A DNA stretch of 64,000 nucleotides from Acidovorax sp. HDW3 (GTDB taxonomy: Bacteria > Pseudomonadota > Gammaproteobacteria > Burkholderiales > Burkholderiaceae_C): contig NZ_CP049885.1 of assembly GCF_011303755.1 (NCBI RefSeq), positions 2,152,001 through 2,216,000 on the forward strand, given 5' to 3'. This document shows positions 53,628 to 62,705 of the stretch, one piece after another (the first letter of the stretch is position 1; each line of letters starts with the position of its first letter). The position numbers were made by a program, and so were the translations under genes. The notes below the pieces were generated by a model. That model did not search any database and was not told the origin of the DNA. It was given only the letters and a program-made list of their open reading frames with translations.

Positions 53628-54319
53628 GGCGCGCCTCCGTGGCCACCGCGCCAGGCGCCCCAGGCGGCGCCCAGCGCCGCCGCCAGCACAATGGGCAGGC
53701 CCGGCGCCACCCAAGGCACGGCCAAGGTGGCAGCCAGGCCGCAGGCCAGGGCCGAGGCCACCGGCTCGCGCGCGTGCAGGCGCGGCCACAGCAGGCCCAG
53801 AAAGGCCGCCACGGCAGCACCGTCCAGGCCGTAGCGGCGCGGATCGCCCAGCGCGTCGCCCAGCACCGCGCCCAGCAGGGTGCAGGCGTTCCAGAGCACG
53901 AACACCCCCAGGCCGGCGACCCAGAAGCCGCGCCGCTGCTCGGCCGCATCAACCTGGCTGACGGCGGTGGCGGCCGATTCGTCGATGGTGACGTGCGCGC
54001 CCAGCCAGCGCCGCCAGCCGCGCAGGCCCAGCAGGCGCTGCATCTGCATCCCGTAGACGGCGTTGCGTACCCCGAGCAGGGTGGCGGCGCCCAGGGCCGA
54101 GGCGCCGGTGCCGCCACTGGCGAGCACGCCAATGAAGGCGAACTGCGAACCACCGGTGAACATCAGCAGACTCAGCGCCTGCGCCTGCGCCAGCGAAAGC
54201 CCGGCTGCCACCGCCAGGGCGCCAAACGAGATGCCGTACAGCCCGGTGGCAACAGCAATCGACAGGCCCATGCGGGTGGCGGGCGTCAACTGGGCCGCAA
54301 GGGTTGGGCACAGGGCCAT
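53624..54319 (-). CDS. azlC: Branched-chain amino acid exporter large subunit (AzlC)
   Basis: Inner-membrane protein of 231 residues with about six or seven helices. The AzlC signature is present: GLYGISFGALAVAAGLSLAQ, LLMFTGGSQFAFIGVLASGG, RNAVYGMQMQRLLG, and HVTIDESAATAVSQ. Together with AzlD it should export branched-chain amino acids or analogues. The start ATG overlaps the last base of the polA stop codon, so azlC is read from the polA transcript. Confidence 0.92.
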   Translation of the reverse strand: MALCPTLAAQLTPATRMGLSIAVATGLYGISFGALAVAAGLSLAQAQALSLLMFTGGSQFAFIGVLASGGTGASALGAATLLGVRNAVYGMQMQRLLGLRGWRRWLGAHVTIDESAATAVSQVDAAEQRRGFWVAGLGVFVLWNACTLLGAVLGDALGDPRRYGLDGAAVAAFLGLLWPRLHAREPVASALACGLAATLAVPWVAPGLPIVLAAALGAAWGAWRGGHGGAP

Positions 54320-57111
54320 CAATGCGCCGCCTCCCAGTTGGCGCCCACGCCCACCTCGGCCAGCAGCGGCACCTTGAGATCGGCCACGCCCGCCATCAGG
54401 CGCGGCACCTGCTCGCGCAGCCAATCGACCTGGGTCTCGGGCAGCTCGAACACCAGTTCGTCATGCACCTGCATCAGCATGAGGATGTCTGGCTGCTGTG
54501 CATCGAGCTGCTGCTGCACCGCCACCATGGCCATCTTGATGAGGTCGGCCGCCGTGCCCTGCATGGGCGCGTTGATGGCGGCGCGCTCGGCAGCGGCGCG
54601 GCGCGGGCCGTTGGGCGAGTTGATTTCGGGCAGCACCAGGCGCCGGCCAAACACGGTTTCCACATAGCCCTGGGCCTTGGCGCGGGCCTTGGTTTCTTCC
54701 ATGTACTGCAGCACGCCGGGGTAGCGCTCAAAGTAGCGCTGGATGTAATTTTTGGCCGCCTGGTTGTCCAGCCCCAGGGCCTTGGCCAGGCCGTAGCTGC
54801 TCATGCCGTAGATGAGGCCGAAGTTGATGGTCTTGGCGTAGCGCCGCTGCTCACTCGTGACCTGGTCGAGCGCGACGCCGAACACCTCCGCCGCCGTGGC
54901 GCGGTGCACGTCCAGGCCGTGCTGGAAGGCGTGCAGCAGCGCCTGGTCGCCGCTCAGGTGCGCCATGATGCGCAGCTCGATCTGCGAGTAGTCGCAGCTG
55001 GCAATCACGCGCCCGGGCGGGGCGATGAAGGCTTCGCGGATGCGCCGGCCCTCGGGCGTGCGCACGGGGATGTTTTGCAAATTCGGCTCGTTGCTCGACA
55101 GCCGCCCGGTCACGGCCACGGCCTGCGCGTAGTGCGTGTGCACGCGCCCGGTGCGCGGCAAGGCCAATGCCCCCAGCTTGTCGGTGTACGTGCCCTTGAG
55201 CTTGGAGAGGCTGCGGTGCTCCAGGATTTTGGCCGGCAGGGGGTAGTCCTCGGCGAGCTTTTCCAGCACTTCTTCGTCGGTGCTGCGCGCGCCGGTGGCG
55301 GTTTTTTTCACCACCGGCATGGCCAGTTTGTCGAAAAAGATTTCGCCCAACTGCTTGGGGCTGGCGAGGTTGAAGGGCTGGCCGGCGATGGCGTAGGCCT
55401 CTTGTTCGAGCTGCACGATGCGCTGGCCCAGTTGCTGGCTTTGCTGCGCCAGCAGCTGCGCGTCGATGAGCACGCCGTTGCGCTCGATGCGGTAGAGCAC
55501 CTCGCTGCTGCGCACCTCCAGCTCGTAGATGGCGCGCAGGCGCTCGTTGGCCTGCAAGAGCGGCCACAGCGCCTGGTGTACGTCCAGGGTCTGGTCGGCG
55601 TCCTCGCAGGCGTAGGCTGCGGCCTTGTCCACCGCCACCTGGGCAAAGGGGATTTGGTGCGCGCCCTTGCCGCACAGGTCTTCGTAATCGAGCCCCTTGC
55701 GCCCGGTGTGGCGCAGCGCCAGGCTGGCCAGGTTGTGCGGTTTGTGTACTTCGAGCACGTAGCTTTGCAGCATGGTGTCGTGCACGTAGCCGCGCACCTC
55801 GATGCCGTGGTTGGCCAACACATGGCGGTCGTATTTGACGTGCTGGCCGAGCTTGGCGCAGCGCGCATCTTCCAGCCAGGGCTTGAGGCGTGCGAGCACC
55901 TGCTCCAGCGGCAGCTGCGCGGGTGCGTCCGGCCCGCTGTGCGCCAGCGGGATGTAGGCCGCCTCGCCCGGCTGCACGCTGAACGATATGCCCACCAACT
56001 GGGCACGCAGCGCATCGAGCGCGGTGGTTTCGGTATCGAGCGCCACCAGCTCGGCACGCTGCAGGCGCGCCAGCCACTGGTCAAAGTCGGCCCAGTTGAG
56101 GATGGTGTCGTACACCACGGGGCGCTGCTGCGCCGCCTCGGCCACGGGGCTGGCGCTGTGGTCGGCAAACAGGTCGCCGCTTTCGCCGGGCATCGCGGGA
56201 AATGTGGTGGAAGTGGAAGTGGGGGTGGGGGTGGATGCCTTGGCCTGCAGCGCCTGGGCCAGGCCCTTGAAGCCGTGTTTTTGATAAAAATCGGCCAAAA
56301 CGCTCGTCTGCGCTGCGCCAGTAGCTATCAAATCAAGAGCAGGCAGGCCCGCCACCCAGGCGCTCAGGTCGCAGTCGGTCTTGATGGTCACCAGCTCGCG
56401 CCCAGTGGGCAGCCAGGCCAGGGCGGCGCGCAGGTTCTCGCCGGCGGCGCCCTTGACCTCTCCCGCGCGCGCCATGAGGGCGTCGAGGCTGCCAAACTCG
56501 GCCAGCCACTTGGCGGCGGTCTTGGGGCCGACTTTGTGCACGCCGGGCACGTTGTCCACGGTGTCGCCCACCAGGGCCTGGAAGTCGATCATCTGCGCCG
56601 GCGGCACGCCAAATTCCGCCGTCACCCCGGCCACGTCGCGGCGCTTGCCGTTCATGGTGTCGATGATGGTGATGCGCTCGGTCACGAGCTGGCTCAAGTC
56701 CTTGTCGCCGCTGGAGATGAGCACCTGCACGCCCTGCGCCGCCGCCTGCCGCGCCAGCGTGCCAATCACGTCGTCGGCCTCGATGCCGGGCACGGCCAGC
56801 ACCGTCCAGCCCAGCAGGCGCACCACTTCATGGATGGGCTCGATCTGCGCGCGCAGGTCGTCGGGCATGGGGCTGCGGTTGGCTTTGTACTCGGGGTAGA
56901 TGGCGTCGCGAAAGGTCGGGCCGCTGGCGTCGAACACGCACACCGCGTAGTCGGCCGGGTGCTCTTTTTGCAGCGCCGCCAGCATATTGACCATGCCGCG
57001 AATGGCGCCCGTGGGCTGGCCCGCAGGGCCGCGCAGGTCGGGCATGGCGTGAAAAGCGCGGTACAGGTAGCTGGAGCCATCGACCAGCACCAATTTTTTG
57101 TCTTGGGTCAT
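54319..57111 (-). CDS. polA: DNA polymerase I
   Basis: Replicative gap-filling and repair polymerase of 930 residues. The 5' nuclease domain (1-290) starts KKLVLVDGSSYLYRAFHAMP and has SGDKDLSQLV and KVGPKTAAKWL. The 3'-5' exonuclease domain looks active: LVALDTETTALDA (Asp and Glu), GQHVKYDRHVLANHGIEVRG and YACEDADQTLDVH retain the four metal ligands. The polymerase domain has SCDYSQIELRIMAHLS, RRYAKTINFGLIYGMSSYGL and MLMQVHDELVFELPE. Residues 259-273 are encoded by a dispersed palindrome, and a Thr/Pro-rich linker follows. The ATG at 57111 or 57120 is possible. Confidence 0.98.
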   Translation of the reverse strand: MTQDKKLVLVDGSSYLYRAFHAMPDLRGPAGQPTGAIRGMVNMLAALQKEHPADYAVCVFDASGPTFRDAIYPEYKANRSPMPDDLRAQIEPIHEVVRLLGWTVLAVPGIEADDVIGTLARQAAAQGVQVLISSGDKDLSQLVTERITIIDTMNGKRRDVAGVTAEFGVPPAQMIDFQALVGDTVDNVPGVHKVGPKTAAKWLAEFGSLDALMARAGEVKGAAGENLRAALAWLPTGRELVTIKTDCDLSAWVAGLPALDLIATGAAQTSVLADFYQKHGFKGLAQALQAKASTPTPTSTSTTFPAMPGESGDLFADHSASPVAEAAQQRPVVYDTILNWADFDQWLARLQRAELVALDTETTALDALRAQLVGISFSVQPGEAAYIPLAHSGPDAPAQLPLEQVLARLKPWLEDARCAKLGQHVKYDRHVLANHGIEVRGYVHDTMLQSYVLEVHKPHNLASLALRHTGRKGLDYEDLCGKGAHQIPFAQVAVDKAAAYACEDADQTLDVHQALWPLLQANERLRAIYELEVRSSEVLYRIERNGVLIDAQLLAQQSQQLGQRIVQLEQEAYAIAGQPFNLASPKQLGEIFFDKLAMPVVKKTATGARSTDEEVLEKLAEDYPLPAKILEHRSLSKLKGTYTDKLGALALPRTGRVHTHYAQAVAVTGRLSSNEPNLQNIPVRTPEGRRIREAFIAPPGRVIASCDYSQIELRIMAHLSGDQALLHAFQHGLDVHRATAAEVFGVALDQVTSEQRRYAKTINFGLIYGMSSYGLAKALGLDNQAAKNYIQRYFERYPGVLQYMEETKARAKAQGYVETVFGRRLVLPEINSPNGPRRAAAERAAINAPMQGTAADLIKMAMVAVQQQLDAQQPDILMLMQVHDELVFELPETQVDWLREQVPRLMAGVADLKVPLLAEVGVGANWEAAH
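56293..56337 (-). repeat. Dispersed palindrome inside polA (in frame, degenerate)
   Basis: Gene strand: GATTTGATAGCTACTGGCGC, AGCGCAGACGAGCGTTTTGG, CC. It encodes D-L-I-A-T-G-A-A-Q-T-S-V-L-A, in the same orientation and frame as the copies in era, pbpC and uvrD. It lies near the end of the 5' nuclease domain. Confidence 0.7.
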
Positions 57112-57199
57112 GGGGCGCATTGTCCCAGCAAGGGCGGCATCGCACATGGGCACAGCCAAAGGCACAATAGCCGCCGTTGTGTCAACTTGGAAAACACCG

Positions 57200-57610
57200 A
57201 TGAAGCCCCTGCTCGCCCTCTTGCTCGCCGCCGCCTCCACCCTGGCTCTGGCCGAGCCCAATATGGATCAAGTGCCCAACGTGCTGCGCAAGCCCCTGCT
57301 GGGCAACGGCCTGCAAACGGCGCAAATGAACGACAAAGGCGTGCTGCGCCTGCAGATGAACAAGCCCCAGGTGTCGGAGCTGACGTATTCGAGCTTCGTC
57401 TTTCACAGCATCTGCGCCGAACAATGGCGCCACCCGCAGGAATTCGCCCAGGCCGGGCTCACGCGCGTGGAACTGCTCAACGCCGACGCCAGCCAGGGCT
57501 TTGCCTTTGACGCCAGCGGCGACGTGTGCGAGCGCATGGGCAAAATGGGCCAGAAATACCGCGAGCTGATCGGCCCGCGCACCAGCGCCTGCAGCGCCAA
57601 AAGCTGCTAA
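57200..57610 (+). CDS. Secreted protein of unknown function
   Basis: Not recognised. The 136-residue protein has a clear signal peptide (MKPLLALLLAAASTLALA), leaving a mature domain of about 118 residues with four cysteines (HSICAEQW, GDVCERMG, SACSAKSC) that could form two disulphides. A GGAA ribosome-binding site lies eight bases before the ATG at 57200; longer frames upstream are rejected. It sits divergent from polA, 89 bases away, and upstream of the DUF2782 gene. A periplasmic location is likely. Confidence 0.75.
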   Translation: MKPLLALLLAAASTLALAEPNMDQVPNVLRKPLLGNGLQTAQMNDKGVLRLQMNKPQVSELTYSSFVFHSICAEQWRHPQEFAQAGLTRVELLNADASQGFAFDASGDVCERMGKMGQKYRELIGPRTSACSAKSC

Positions 57611-57641
57611 ACCGCGCCGGCGCAGCCAGCACCTAAGCACC

Positions 57642-57647
57642 TACAAT
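57642..57647 (+). promoter_or_regulatory. TACAAT box just upstream of the DUF2782 gene
   Basis: TACAAT ends ten bases before the ATG at 57657, so a transcript from it would be leaderless or nearly so. No good -35 hexamer is seen. Candidate only. Confidence 0.3.
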
Positions 57648-57656
57648 CGGCGCCTT

Positions 57657-58019
57657 ATGCGCGCCCACACCCTCCCCCTGCTGCTGCTGGCCTGCCTGGC
57701 CAGCAGCCCCGCCCTCGCCCAAAACCATGGTCAAACTGCCCAACAAGGCACGCCAGGCAAGCGCGAGCAGCTATCAAATAATGAGCAAGACCGGCGCCTC
57801 TCAAACCAGCGCGCCGAGCGCATCGAAGTCGAAGATGCCGGCAGCCGCGTCGATGAGCTGCGCATTGGCGGCCAAACCCAGAGCATTACGGTGCAGCCCA
57901 AAACCGGCGAACTGCCGGCCTACGAGGTGCAGCCCCCCGGCAGCCAGCTGCACAACCGCAGCCGCAGCGACACCAACGACACCAACGGCCCGCGCGTCTG
58001 GAACGTGCTCAAGTTCTAA
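57657..58019 (+). CDS. DUF2782 family secreted protein
   Basis: Small exported protein of 120 residues, of the DUF2782 type that accompanies polA/thrB in beta- and gammaproteobacteria. A signal peptide (LPLLLLACLASSPALAQ) is followed by a low-complexity stretch at 29-45 (GTPGKREQLSNNEQD), which is encoded by a dispersed palindrome. The conserved domain then follows: ERIEVEDAGSRVDELRIGGQ and VQPKTGELPAYEVQPPG, ending RVWNVLKF. Function unknown. It is 50 bases upstream of thrB on the same strand. Confidence 0.85.
   Translation: MRAHTLPLLLLACLASSPALAQNHGQTAQQGTPGKREQLSNNEQDRRLSNQRAERIEVEDAGSRVDELRIGGQTQSITVQPKTGELPAYEVQPPGSQLHNRSRSDTNDTNGPRVWNVLKF
57746..57790 (-). repeat. Dispersed palindrome inside the DUF2782 gene (in frame)
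   Basis: Plus strand: AGGCACGCCAGGCAAGCGCG, AGCAGCTATCAAATAATGAG, CAAG. It is nearly identical to the intergenic copy at 4812-4847. It inserts about 15 residues between signal peptide and domain. Confidence 0.92.
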
Positions 58020-58069
58020 CCCACCTTTTTGACCTGCCGCGCGCCGCCCCGGCGGCGCGCGCCCCTGCC

Positions 58070-59032
58070 ATGGCCGTTTTCACCACCGTCTCCGAACCAG
58101 AAGCCCAGGCGCTGCTCACGCGCCTGTCCCTGGGCCAGCTCACCGGCCTGCGCGGCATCCAGGGCGGCATCGAGAACACCAACTACTTCCTGAGCAGCAC
58201 CCAGGGCGAGTGGGTACTGACCCTGTTCGAACGCCTGAGCGCCGCGCAGCTGCCGTTCTACCTGCACCTGATGAAGCACCTGGCGCACCACGGCATCCCC
58301 GTGCCCGACCCGCAGGCCGAGGCGCGCAGCGGCGCCATCTTGCACCAGGTGTGCGGCAAGCCCGCCGCCGTGGTGCAAAAGCTCGCCGGCCACAGCCAGC
58401 TCGCGCCCGAGGCGGTGCACTGCGCCGCCGTTGGCGCCATGCTGGCGCAGATGCACCTGGCCGGGCAAAGCTTTGAGCGCAGCCAGCCCAACCTGCGCGC
58501 CCTGCCCTGGTGGAACGAAACCGCGCCGCTGGTGCTGCCCTACCTCGACGAGGAGCAGGCCGCGCTGCTGCGCGCCGAGCTGGCGTACCAGAACCACATC
58601 GCCAGCAGCAGCGCCTACGCCGCCTTGCCGCGCGGCCCCATCCACGCCGACCTGTTCCGCGACAACGTCATGTTCGACGGCACGCAGCTGACCGGCTTCT
58701 TCGATTTTTACTTTGCCGGCATCGACCACTGGCTGTTCGACCTGGCCGTGTGCCTGAACGACTGGTGCATAGACCTGCCCAGCGGCGCGCACGACAGCGC
58801 CCGCGCCCAGGCGCTGCTCGCCGCCTACCAGGCGGTGCGCCCGCTGACGCCGGCCGAGCGCGAGCTGCTGCCTGCGCTGGCGCGCGCCGGCGCGCTGCGC
58901 TTTTGGATCTCGCGCCTGTGGGACTTCTACCTGCCGCGCGAAGCCGCGCTGCTGCAGCCACACGACCCCCGCCACTTTGAACGCGTGCTGCGCCAGCGCG
59001 TGGCCCACCCACTGCGACTGGACACACTATGA
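58070..59032 (+). CDS. thrB: Homoserine kinase (APH-fold ThrB)
   Basis: Phosphorylates L-homoserine in threonine synthesis. This is the 320-residue aminoglycoside-phosphotransferase-like form used by Pseudomonas and Burkholderiales rather than the GHMP-type ThrB of E. coli. Signatures are MAVFTTVSEPEAQALLTRLS, GIQGGIENTNYFLSS, the catalytic loop GPIHADLFRDNVMFDG and FFDFYFAGIDHWLFDLAVCL. The ATG at 58070 is the family start. The stop overlaps the next gene by four bases. Confidence 0.95.
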   Translation: MAVFTTVSEPEAQALLTRLSLGQLTGLRGIQGGIENTNYFLSSTQGEWVLTLFERLSAAQLPFYLHLMKHLAHHGIPVPDPQAEARSGAILHQVCGKPAAVVQKLAGHSQLAPEAVHCAAVGAMLAQMHLAGQSFERSQPNLRALPWWNETAPLVLPYLDEEQAALLRAELAYQNHIASSSAYAALPRGPIHADLFRDNVMFDGTQLTGFFDFYFAGIDHWLFDLAVCLNDWCIDLPSGAHDSARAQALLAAYQAVRPLTPAERELLPALARAGALRFWISRLWDFYLPREAALLQPHDPRHFERVLRQRVAHPLRLDTL

Positions 59033-59802
59033 AGCTACTGCTCGTGCGCGCCAGCGCCGGGGTGAGATGGGTGCAGCAAGGCGTGCGCACCTTCTGGCGC
59101 CAGCCGCTGGCGCTCACCGGGCTGTTCTTCATGGCCATGGCGGCGATGTCGCTGATCACCGTCATCCCCCTGGTCGGCCCGGCGCTGGCGCTGGCGCTGC
59201 TGCCGGCGGCGCAGCTGAGCATGATGGTGGCCACGGCCGAAACCCTGCAGGGCCGCTTTCCGCTGCCAGCGCTGGTGCTGGTGGCCTTTCGCAGCGGCGC
59301 CGAGCGGCGCCAGTCCATGCTGGTGCTGGGCGCGCTCTACGCCGGCTGCTTTCTGGCGCTGATCGGGCTGTCGGCAGCCGTCGATGGCGGCCAGTTCGCC
59401 CGCGTCTACCTCGGCGGCGAGCCGCTGACGCGCGAGATTGCCGCCAACAGCGACTTCCAAAGCGCCATGTGGCTGGCGCTGCTGCTGTACCTGCCGCTGT
59501 CGGCCCTGTTCTGGCACGCACCGGGCCTGGTCCACTGGCACGGCGTGCCACCGGTGAAGGCCCTGTTTTTCAGCGCCGTCGCCTGCCTGCGCAACCTCTG
59601 GGCCTTCGCCCTGTTCGGCCTGGCGTGGCTGGCGGTGTTCACCGCCGCCGGCCTGGTGGTGGCCATAGCCACCGGCTTCGTCGCCGTCTTCATGGGCCTG
59701 GCGGCGCACGGGCTGATGCTGCTGAGCGCCATGCTGCTGGCGGCGATGTTCTTCAGCTCCATCGTCTTTACCTTCCGCGACTGCTTTGGCGCGCCGGAAT
59801 AA
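59029..59802 (+). CDS. Multi-pass membrane protein, BPSS1780 family
   Basis: A 257-residue membrane protein with about six hydrophobic helices, typically annotated as a BPSS1780-family protein of unknown function and found after thrB in Burkholderiales. The N-terminus is VRWVQQGVRTFWRQPLALTG, with paired helices to about residue 70. FRSGAERRQSMLVLGALYAG is a loop-helix segment, and the last helices end IVFTFRDCFG. It overlaps thrB by four bases, so it is likely cotranscribed. Confidence 0.8.
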   Translation: MKLLLVRASAGVRWVQQGVRTFWRQPLALTGLFFMAMAAMSLITVIPLVGPALALALLPAAQLSMMVATAETLQGRFPLPALVLVAFRSGAERRQSMLVLGALYAGCFLALIGLSAAVDGGQFARVYLGGEPLTREIAANSDFQSAMWLALLLYLPLSALFWHAPGLVHWHGVPPVKALFFSAVACLRNLWAFALFGLAWLAVFTAAGLVVAIATGFVAVFMGLAAHGLMLLSAMLLAAMFFSSIVFTFRDCFGAPE

Positions 59803-59820
59803 ACCCACGCAGCGCACGCC

Positions 59821-60144
59821 ATGACAGCCGACGGCTCGGACGAGAACCAGATTCTGGTGCCACCTTCCTTCGTGGCCCTGTACAGCAACCCCCAGGGGCG
59901 CCTGCAATGCCGCCCCGATGCGCTGCGCGCACGCTACGAGCTGTGCGAGGACCTGGCCAGCGCCCTCGTCGAGCAGGCGCAGCAGCTCTACCACGGCCCC
60001 TGCCCGAGCGAGCCGCAGGTGCTGCTGTCGCTGCACCAGGCCCTGGCCGCGCCCGAGGCCGGGCTCACGCCCGCCGAAGCCCGCTGGTGCATACAGCGCC
60101 TGGCCGAGCTGCTCGCCTGGCCCTGCCCGCTGCTGGACGCATAA
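59821..60144 (+). CDS. Small conserved-type hypothetical protein
   Basis: Not recognised with confidence. The 107-residue acidic, helical, cytoplasmic-looking protein begins DENQILVPPSFVALYSNPQG and contains DALRARYELCEDLASALVEQ. It has no signal peptide or membrane segment. It starts 18 bases after the membrane protein gene on the same strand and ends three bases before the convergent uvrD stop. Similar short proteins occur in Comamonadaceae, but I know no function. Confidence 0.7.
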   Translation: MTADGSDENQILVPPSFVALYSNPQGRLQCRPDALRARYELCEDLASALVEQAQQLYHGPCPSEPQVLLSLHQALAAPEAGLTPAEARWCIQRLAELLAWPCPLLDA

Positions 60145-60147
60145 GCA

Positions 60148-62499
60148 TCAATCCACCGGCGTGAGCTTGGCCACCGCCAGCGCCAGCCACTTGCAGCCGT
60201 GGCGCGGGAAGTTGATGTAGGCACGGGCGTCGGCGCCAGCGCCTTCGAGCGCCAGCACGGCGCCTTCGCCAAACTTGGTGTGAAACACCTTCTGCCCCAC
60301 GCGCAGGCCCTCCACAGTGCGCGTATTGCTGCTGGGCATGGGCGCCGGGGCCGAATTTTTAGAGCCAAATTGGCCTGAAGCGCCCGTCCAGCAAGCGCCA
60401 GCAGCTCTCATATTAATAGCACCTGCGGCTCCTGATCCGGCCACCGGGCGCGCCGGCGAGAGGCGCTTGAGGCATTCCTCGGGCAGCTCGTCCAAAAAGC
60501 GGCTTGGCAGGTTGTAGCGCGTCTGGCCGTGCAGCAGCCGCGTTTGCGCGTGGCTCAGGTACAGGCGCTGGCGCGCACGCGTGATGGCAACGTACATCAG
60601 GCGGCGCTCTTCCTCCATGCCCTGCTTGTCGCTGGCGGCGTTGGCGTGCGGGAACAGCTCTTCTTCCAGCCCGCCGATGAACACGGCGTCAAACTCCAGC
60701 CCCTTGCTGGCGTGCACGGTCATGAGCTGCACCGCATCCTGCCCGGCCTGGGCCTGGTTGTCGCCCGCCTCCAGCGCGGCGTGGGTGAGAAAGGCCACCA
60801 GCGGCGACTGCGTCTCGCCGGTGTCGGCGTCTATCGGTGGCATCTGCAGCGGCTGCTCCAGGTCCAGGCCCTGGCTGGCCGGGCTTTGCGTCAGCGCCAC
60901 GGCGTCGCGGCCAAAGCCTTCCTGGGTGACGAAGCTCTCGGCGGCGTTGACCAGTTCCTGCAGGTTCTCGATGCGGTCCTGGCCCTCTTTCTCGCTGCGG
61001 TAGTGCGCCAGCAGGCCGCTCGCTTGCAGCATGTGCTCGATGATCTGGCGCAGGCTCTGGCCCTCGGCCGCCTCGCGCAGCAGCTGCAGCAGCGCCACGA
61101 AGGCGCTGAGCTTGGCGCCCGCCGCCCCGGGCACGCTGGCGACGGCATCGTGCAGCGTGCAGCCCTGGGCGCGGGCCTGGTCTTGCAGCACTTCGAGCGA
61201 GCGCGCGCCAATGCCGCGTGCCGGGAAGTTGGCCACGCGCAAAAAGCTGTTGTCGTCCTGCGGGTTCTCGATCAGGCGCAGGTAGGCCAGGGCGTGCTTG
61301 ATCTCGGCGCGCTCAAAAAAGCGCAGGCCGCCATAGACGCGGTAGGGCAGGCCGGCGTTGAAGAGCTGGCTCTCGATGACGCGGCTTTGCGCGTTGCTGC
61401 GGTAGAGGATGGCAACCTCATGCCGCGCCAGGCCATCGTGGCGCGTGAGCTGGGTGATTTCCTCAACCATCGAGCGCGCCTCGTCGATGTCGCTGGCAGC
61501 CTCGAACACGCGCACCGGCTCGCCCGCGCCCTGGCTGGTGCGCAGGTTCTTGCCCAGGCGGCCCTGGTTGTGGCTGATGAGCTGGTTGGCGCAGTCCAGG
61601 ATGTGGCTGTGGCTGCGGTAGTTTTCTTCGAGCTTGATGGTCTGGCGCACGCCGAATTCACGCACGAAGTCCTGCATATTGCCCACGCGCGCACCGCGAA
61701 AGGCGTAGATGCTCTGGTCGTCGTCGCCCACGGCCATGACGCTGCCCTGCGCCTGCAGGCGCCCGCCCTCCTCGTCGCCCGCGAGCTGCTTGAGCCACAG
61801 GTACTGCAGGCGGTTGGTGTCCTGGAACTCATCGACCAGGATGTGGCGAAAGCGCCGCTGGTAGTGCACGCGCAGGGGGTCGTTATCGCGCAGCAGCTCG
61901 TAGGAGCGCAGCATCAGCTCGCCAAAATCGACCACGCCCTCGCGCTGGCACTGCTGCTCGTAGAGCTGGTAAATCTCCACCTTCTTGCGCCCCTCCTCGT
62001 CGTGGCTGGGCACGTTGCGCGGGCGCAGTCCCTCTTCCTTGCAATTGGCAATGAAGTACTGCAGCTGCTTGGGCGGGAAGCGCTGCTCATCGACGTTGTG
62101 CTCCTTGCACAGGCGCTTGAGGGCCGAGAGCTGGTCTTGCGTGTCAAGGATCTGAAACGTCTGCGCCAGCCCCGCCGCCTGGTGGTGCGCGCGCAGCAGG
62201 CGGTTGCACAGGCCGTGGAAGGTGCCAATCCACATGCTGCGCACATTCACCGGCAGCATGGCCGCCAGGCGTGCCTGCATTTCCTTGGCCGCTTTGTTGG
62301 TGAAGGTGACGGCCAAGATGCCGCCGGGCGTGGCCAGGCCCTGCTGCAGCAGCCAGGCGATGCGCGTGGTCAGCACCCGGGTCTTGCCCGAGCCGGCCCC
62401 GGCCAAAATGAGGGCGTGGCCTGCAGGCAGGGTGACGGCGGCGAGCTGCTCGGCGTTCAGGCCCGCGAGCAGGGGGGAAGAAGAAGCGTGGGAATGCAT
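60148..62499 (-). CDS. uvrD: DNA helicase II (UvrD/PcrA type)
   Basis: ATP-dependent 3'-5' helicase for mismatch and excision repair. The 783-residue protein has the Q-motif [14 protein letters not shown], Walker [15 protein letters not shown], motif Ia [13 protein letters not shown], motif II DEFQDTN, motif [16 protein letters not shown], motif IV EENYRSH, motif [16 protein letters not shown] and motif [17 protein letters not shown]. Residues 692-715, in the linker to the C-terminal tudor-like domain ([20 protein letters not shown]), are encoded by a dispersed palindrome. The ATG at 62499 ([15 protein letters not shown]) was chosen; a longer frame upstream enters the guaC leader. Confidence 0.96.
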   Translation of the reverse strand: MHSHASSSPLLAGLNAEQLAAVTLPAGHALILAGAGSGKTRVLTTRIAWLLQQGLATPGGILAVTFTNKAAKEMQARLAAMLPVNVRSMWIGTFHGLCNRLLRAHHQAAGLAQTFQILDTQDQLSALKRLCKEHNVDEQRFPPKQLQYFIANCKEEGLRPRNVPSHDEEGRKKVEIYQLYEQQCQREGVVDFGELMLRSYELLRDNDPLRVHYQRRFRHILVDEFQDTNRLQYLWLKQLAGDEEGGRLQAQGSVMAVGDDDQSIYAFRGARVGNMQDFVREFGVRQTIKLEENYRSHSHILDCANQLISHNQGRLGKNLRTSQGAGEPVRVFEAASDIDEARSMVEEITQLTRHDGLARHEVAILYRSNAQSRVIESQLFNAGLPYRVYGGLRFFERAEIKHALAYLRLIENPQDDNSFLRVANFPARGIGARSLEVLQDQARAQGCTLHDAVASVPGAAGAKLSAFVALLQLLREAAEGQSLRQIIEHMLQASGLLAHYRSEKEGQDRIENLQELVNAAESFVTQEGFGRDAVALTQSPASQGLDLEQPLQMPPIDADTGETQSPLVAFLTHAALEAGDNQAQAGQDAVQLMTVHASKGLEFDAVFIGGLEEELFPHANAASDKQGMEEERRLMYVAITRARQRLYLSHAQTRLLHGQTRYNLPSRFLDELPEECLKRLSPARPVAGSGAAGAINMRAAGACWTGASGQFGSKNSAPAPMPSSNTRTVEGLRVGQKVFHTKFGEGAVLALEGAGADARAYINFPRHGCKWLALAVAKLTPVD
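60355..60424 (-). repeat. Dispersed palindrome inside uvrD (in frame)
   Basis: Gene strand: GCTATTAATATGAGAGCTGC, TGGCGCTTGCTGGACGGGCG, CTTCAGGCCAATTTGGCTCT, AAAAATTC. It encodes [13 protein letters not shown], aligning codon for codon with the era and pbpC copies. It lies in a non-conserved linker. Confidence 0.85.
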
Positions 62500-62534
62500 C
62501 GGCCGATTGTAAAAACCCTGCCCCGGCAAGCCGG

Positions 62535-62579
62535 TACAATCAAGCACCGGGCCCAAGTTTCTTGATGCCCGGTTTTTTT
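62535..62579 (+). terminator. Intrinsic terminator in the guaC leader
   Basis: ACCGGGC, CAAG/CTTG inner stem, GCCCGGT (62546-62552 and 62567-62573), followed by TTTTTT. A TACAAT box at 62535-62540 lies just before it. It is about 125 bases upstream of guaC in the divergent uvrD-guaC region, so no upstream plus-strand gene needs terminating. A regulatory attenuator is the natural reading. Confidence 0.7.
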
Positions 62580-62705
62580 GTGCCTGCGCACACGCAGGGT
62601 TCGGCACCGGCTGCCACGCCGCTGCCCACGAAGCCGGTTTCAAGCCAAGCGCCCCACGCCCGCGCCATCCGGTGCGGACGACCTTTCAAAGGAGCTTGGA
62701 ACCTC

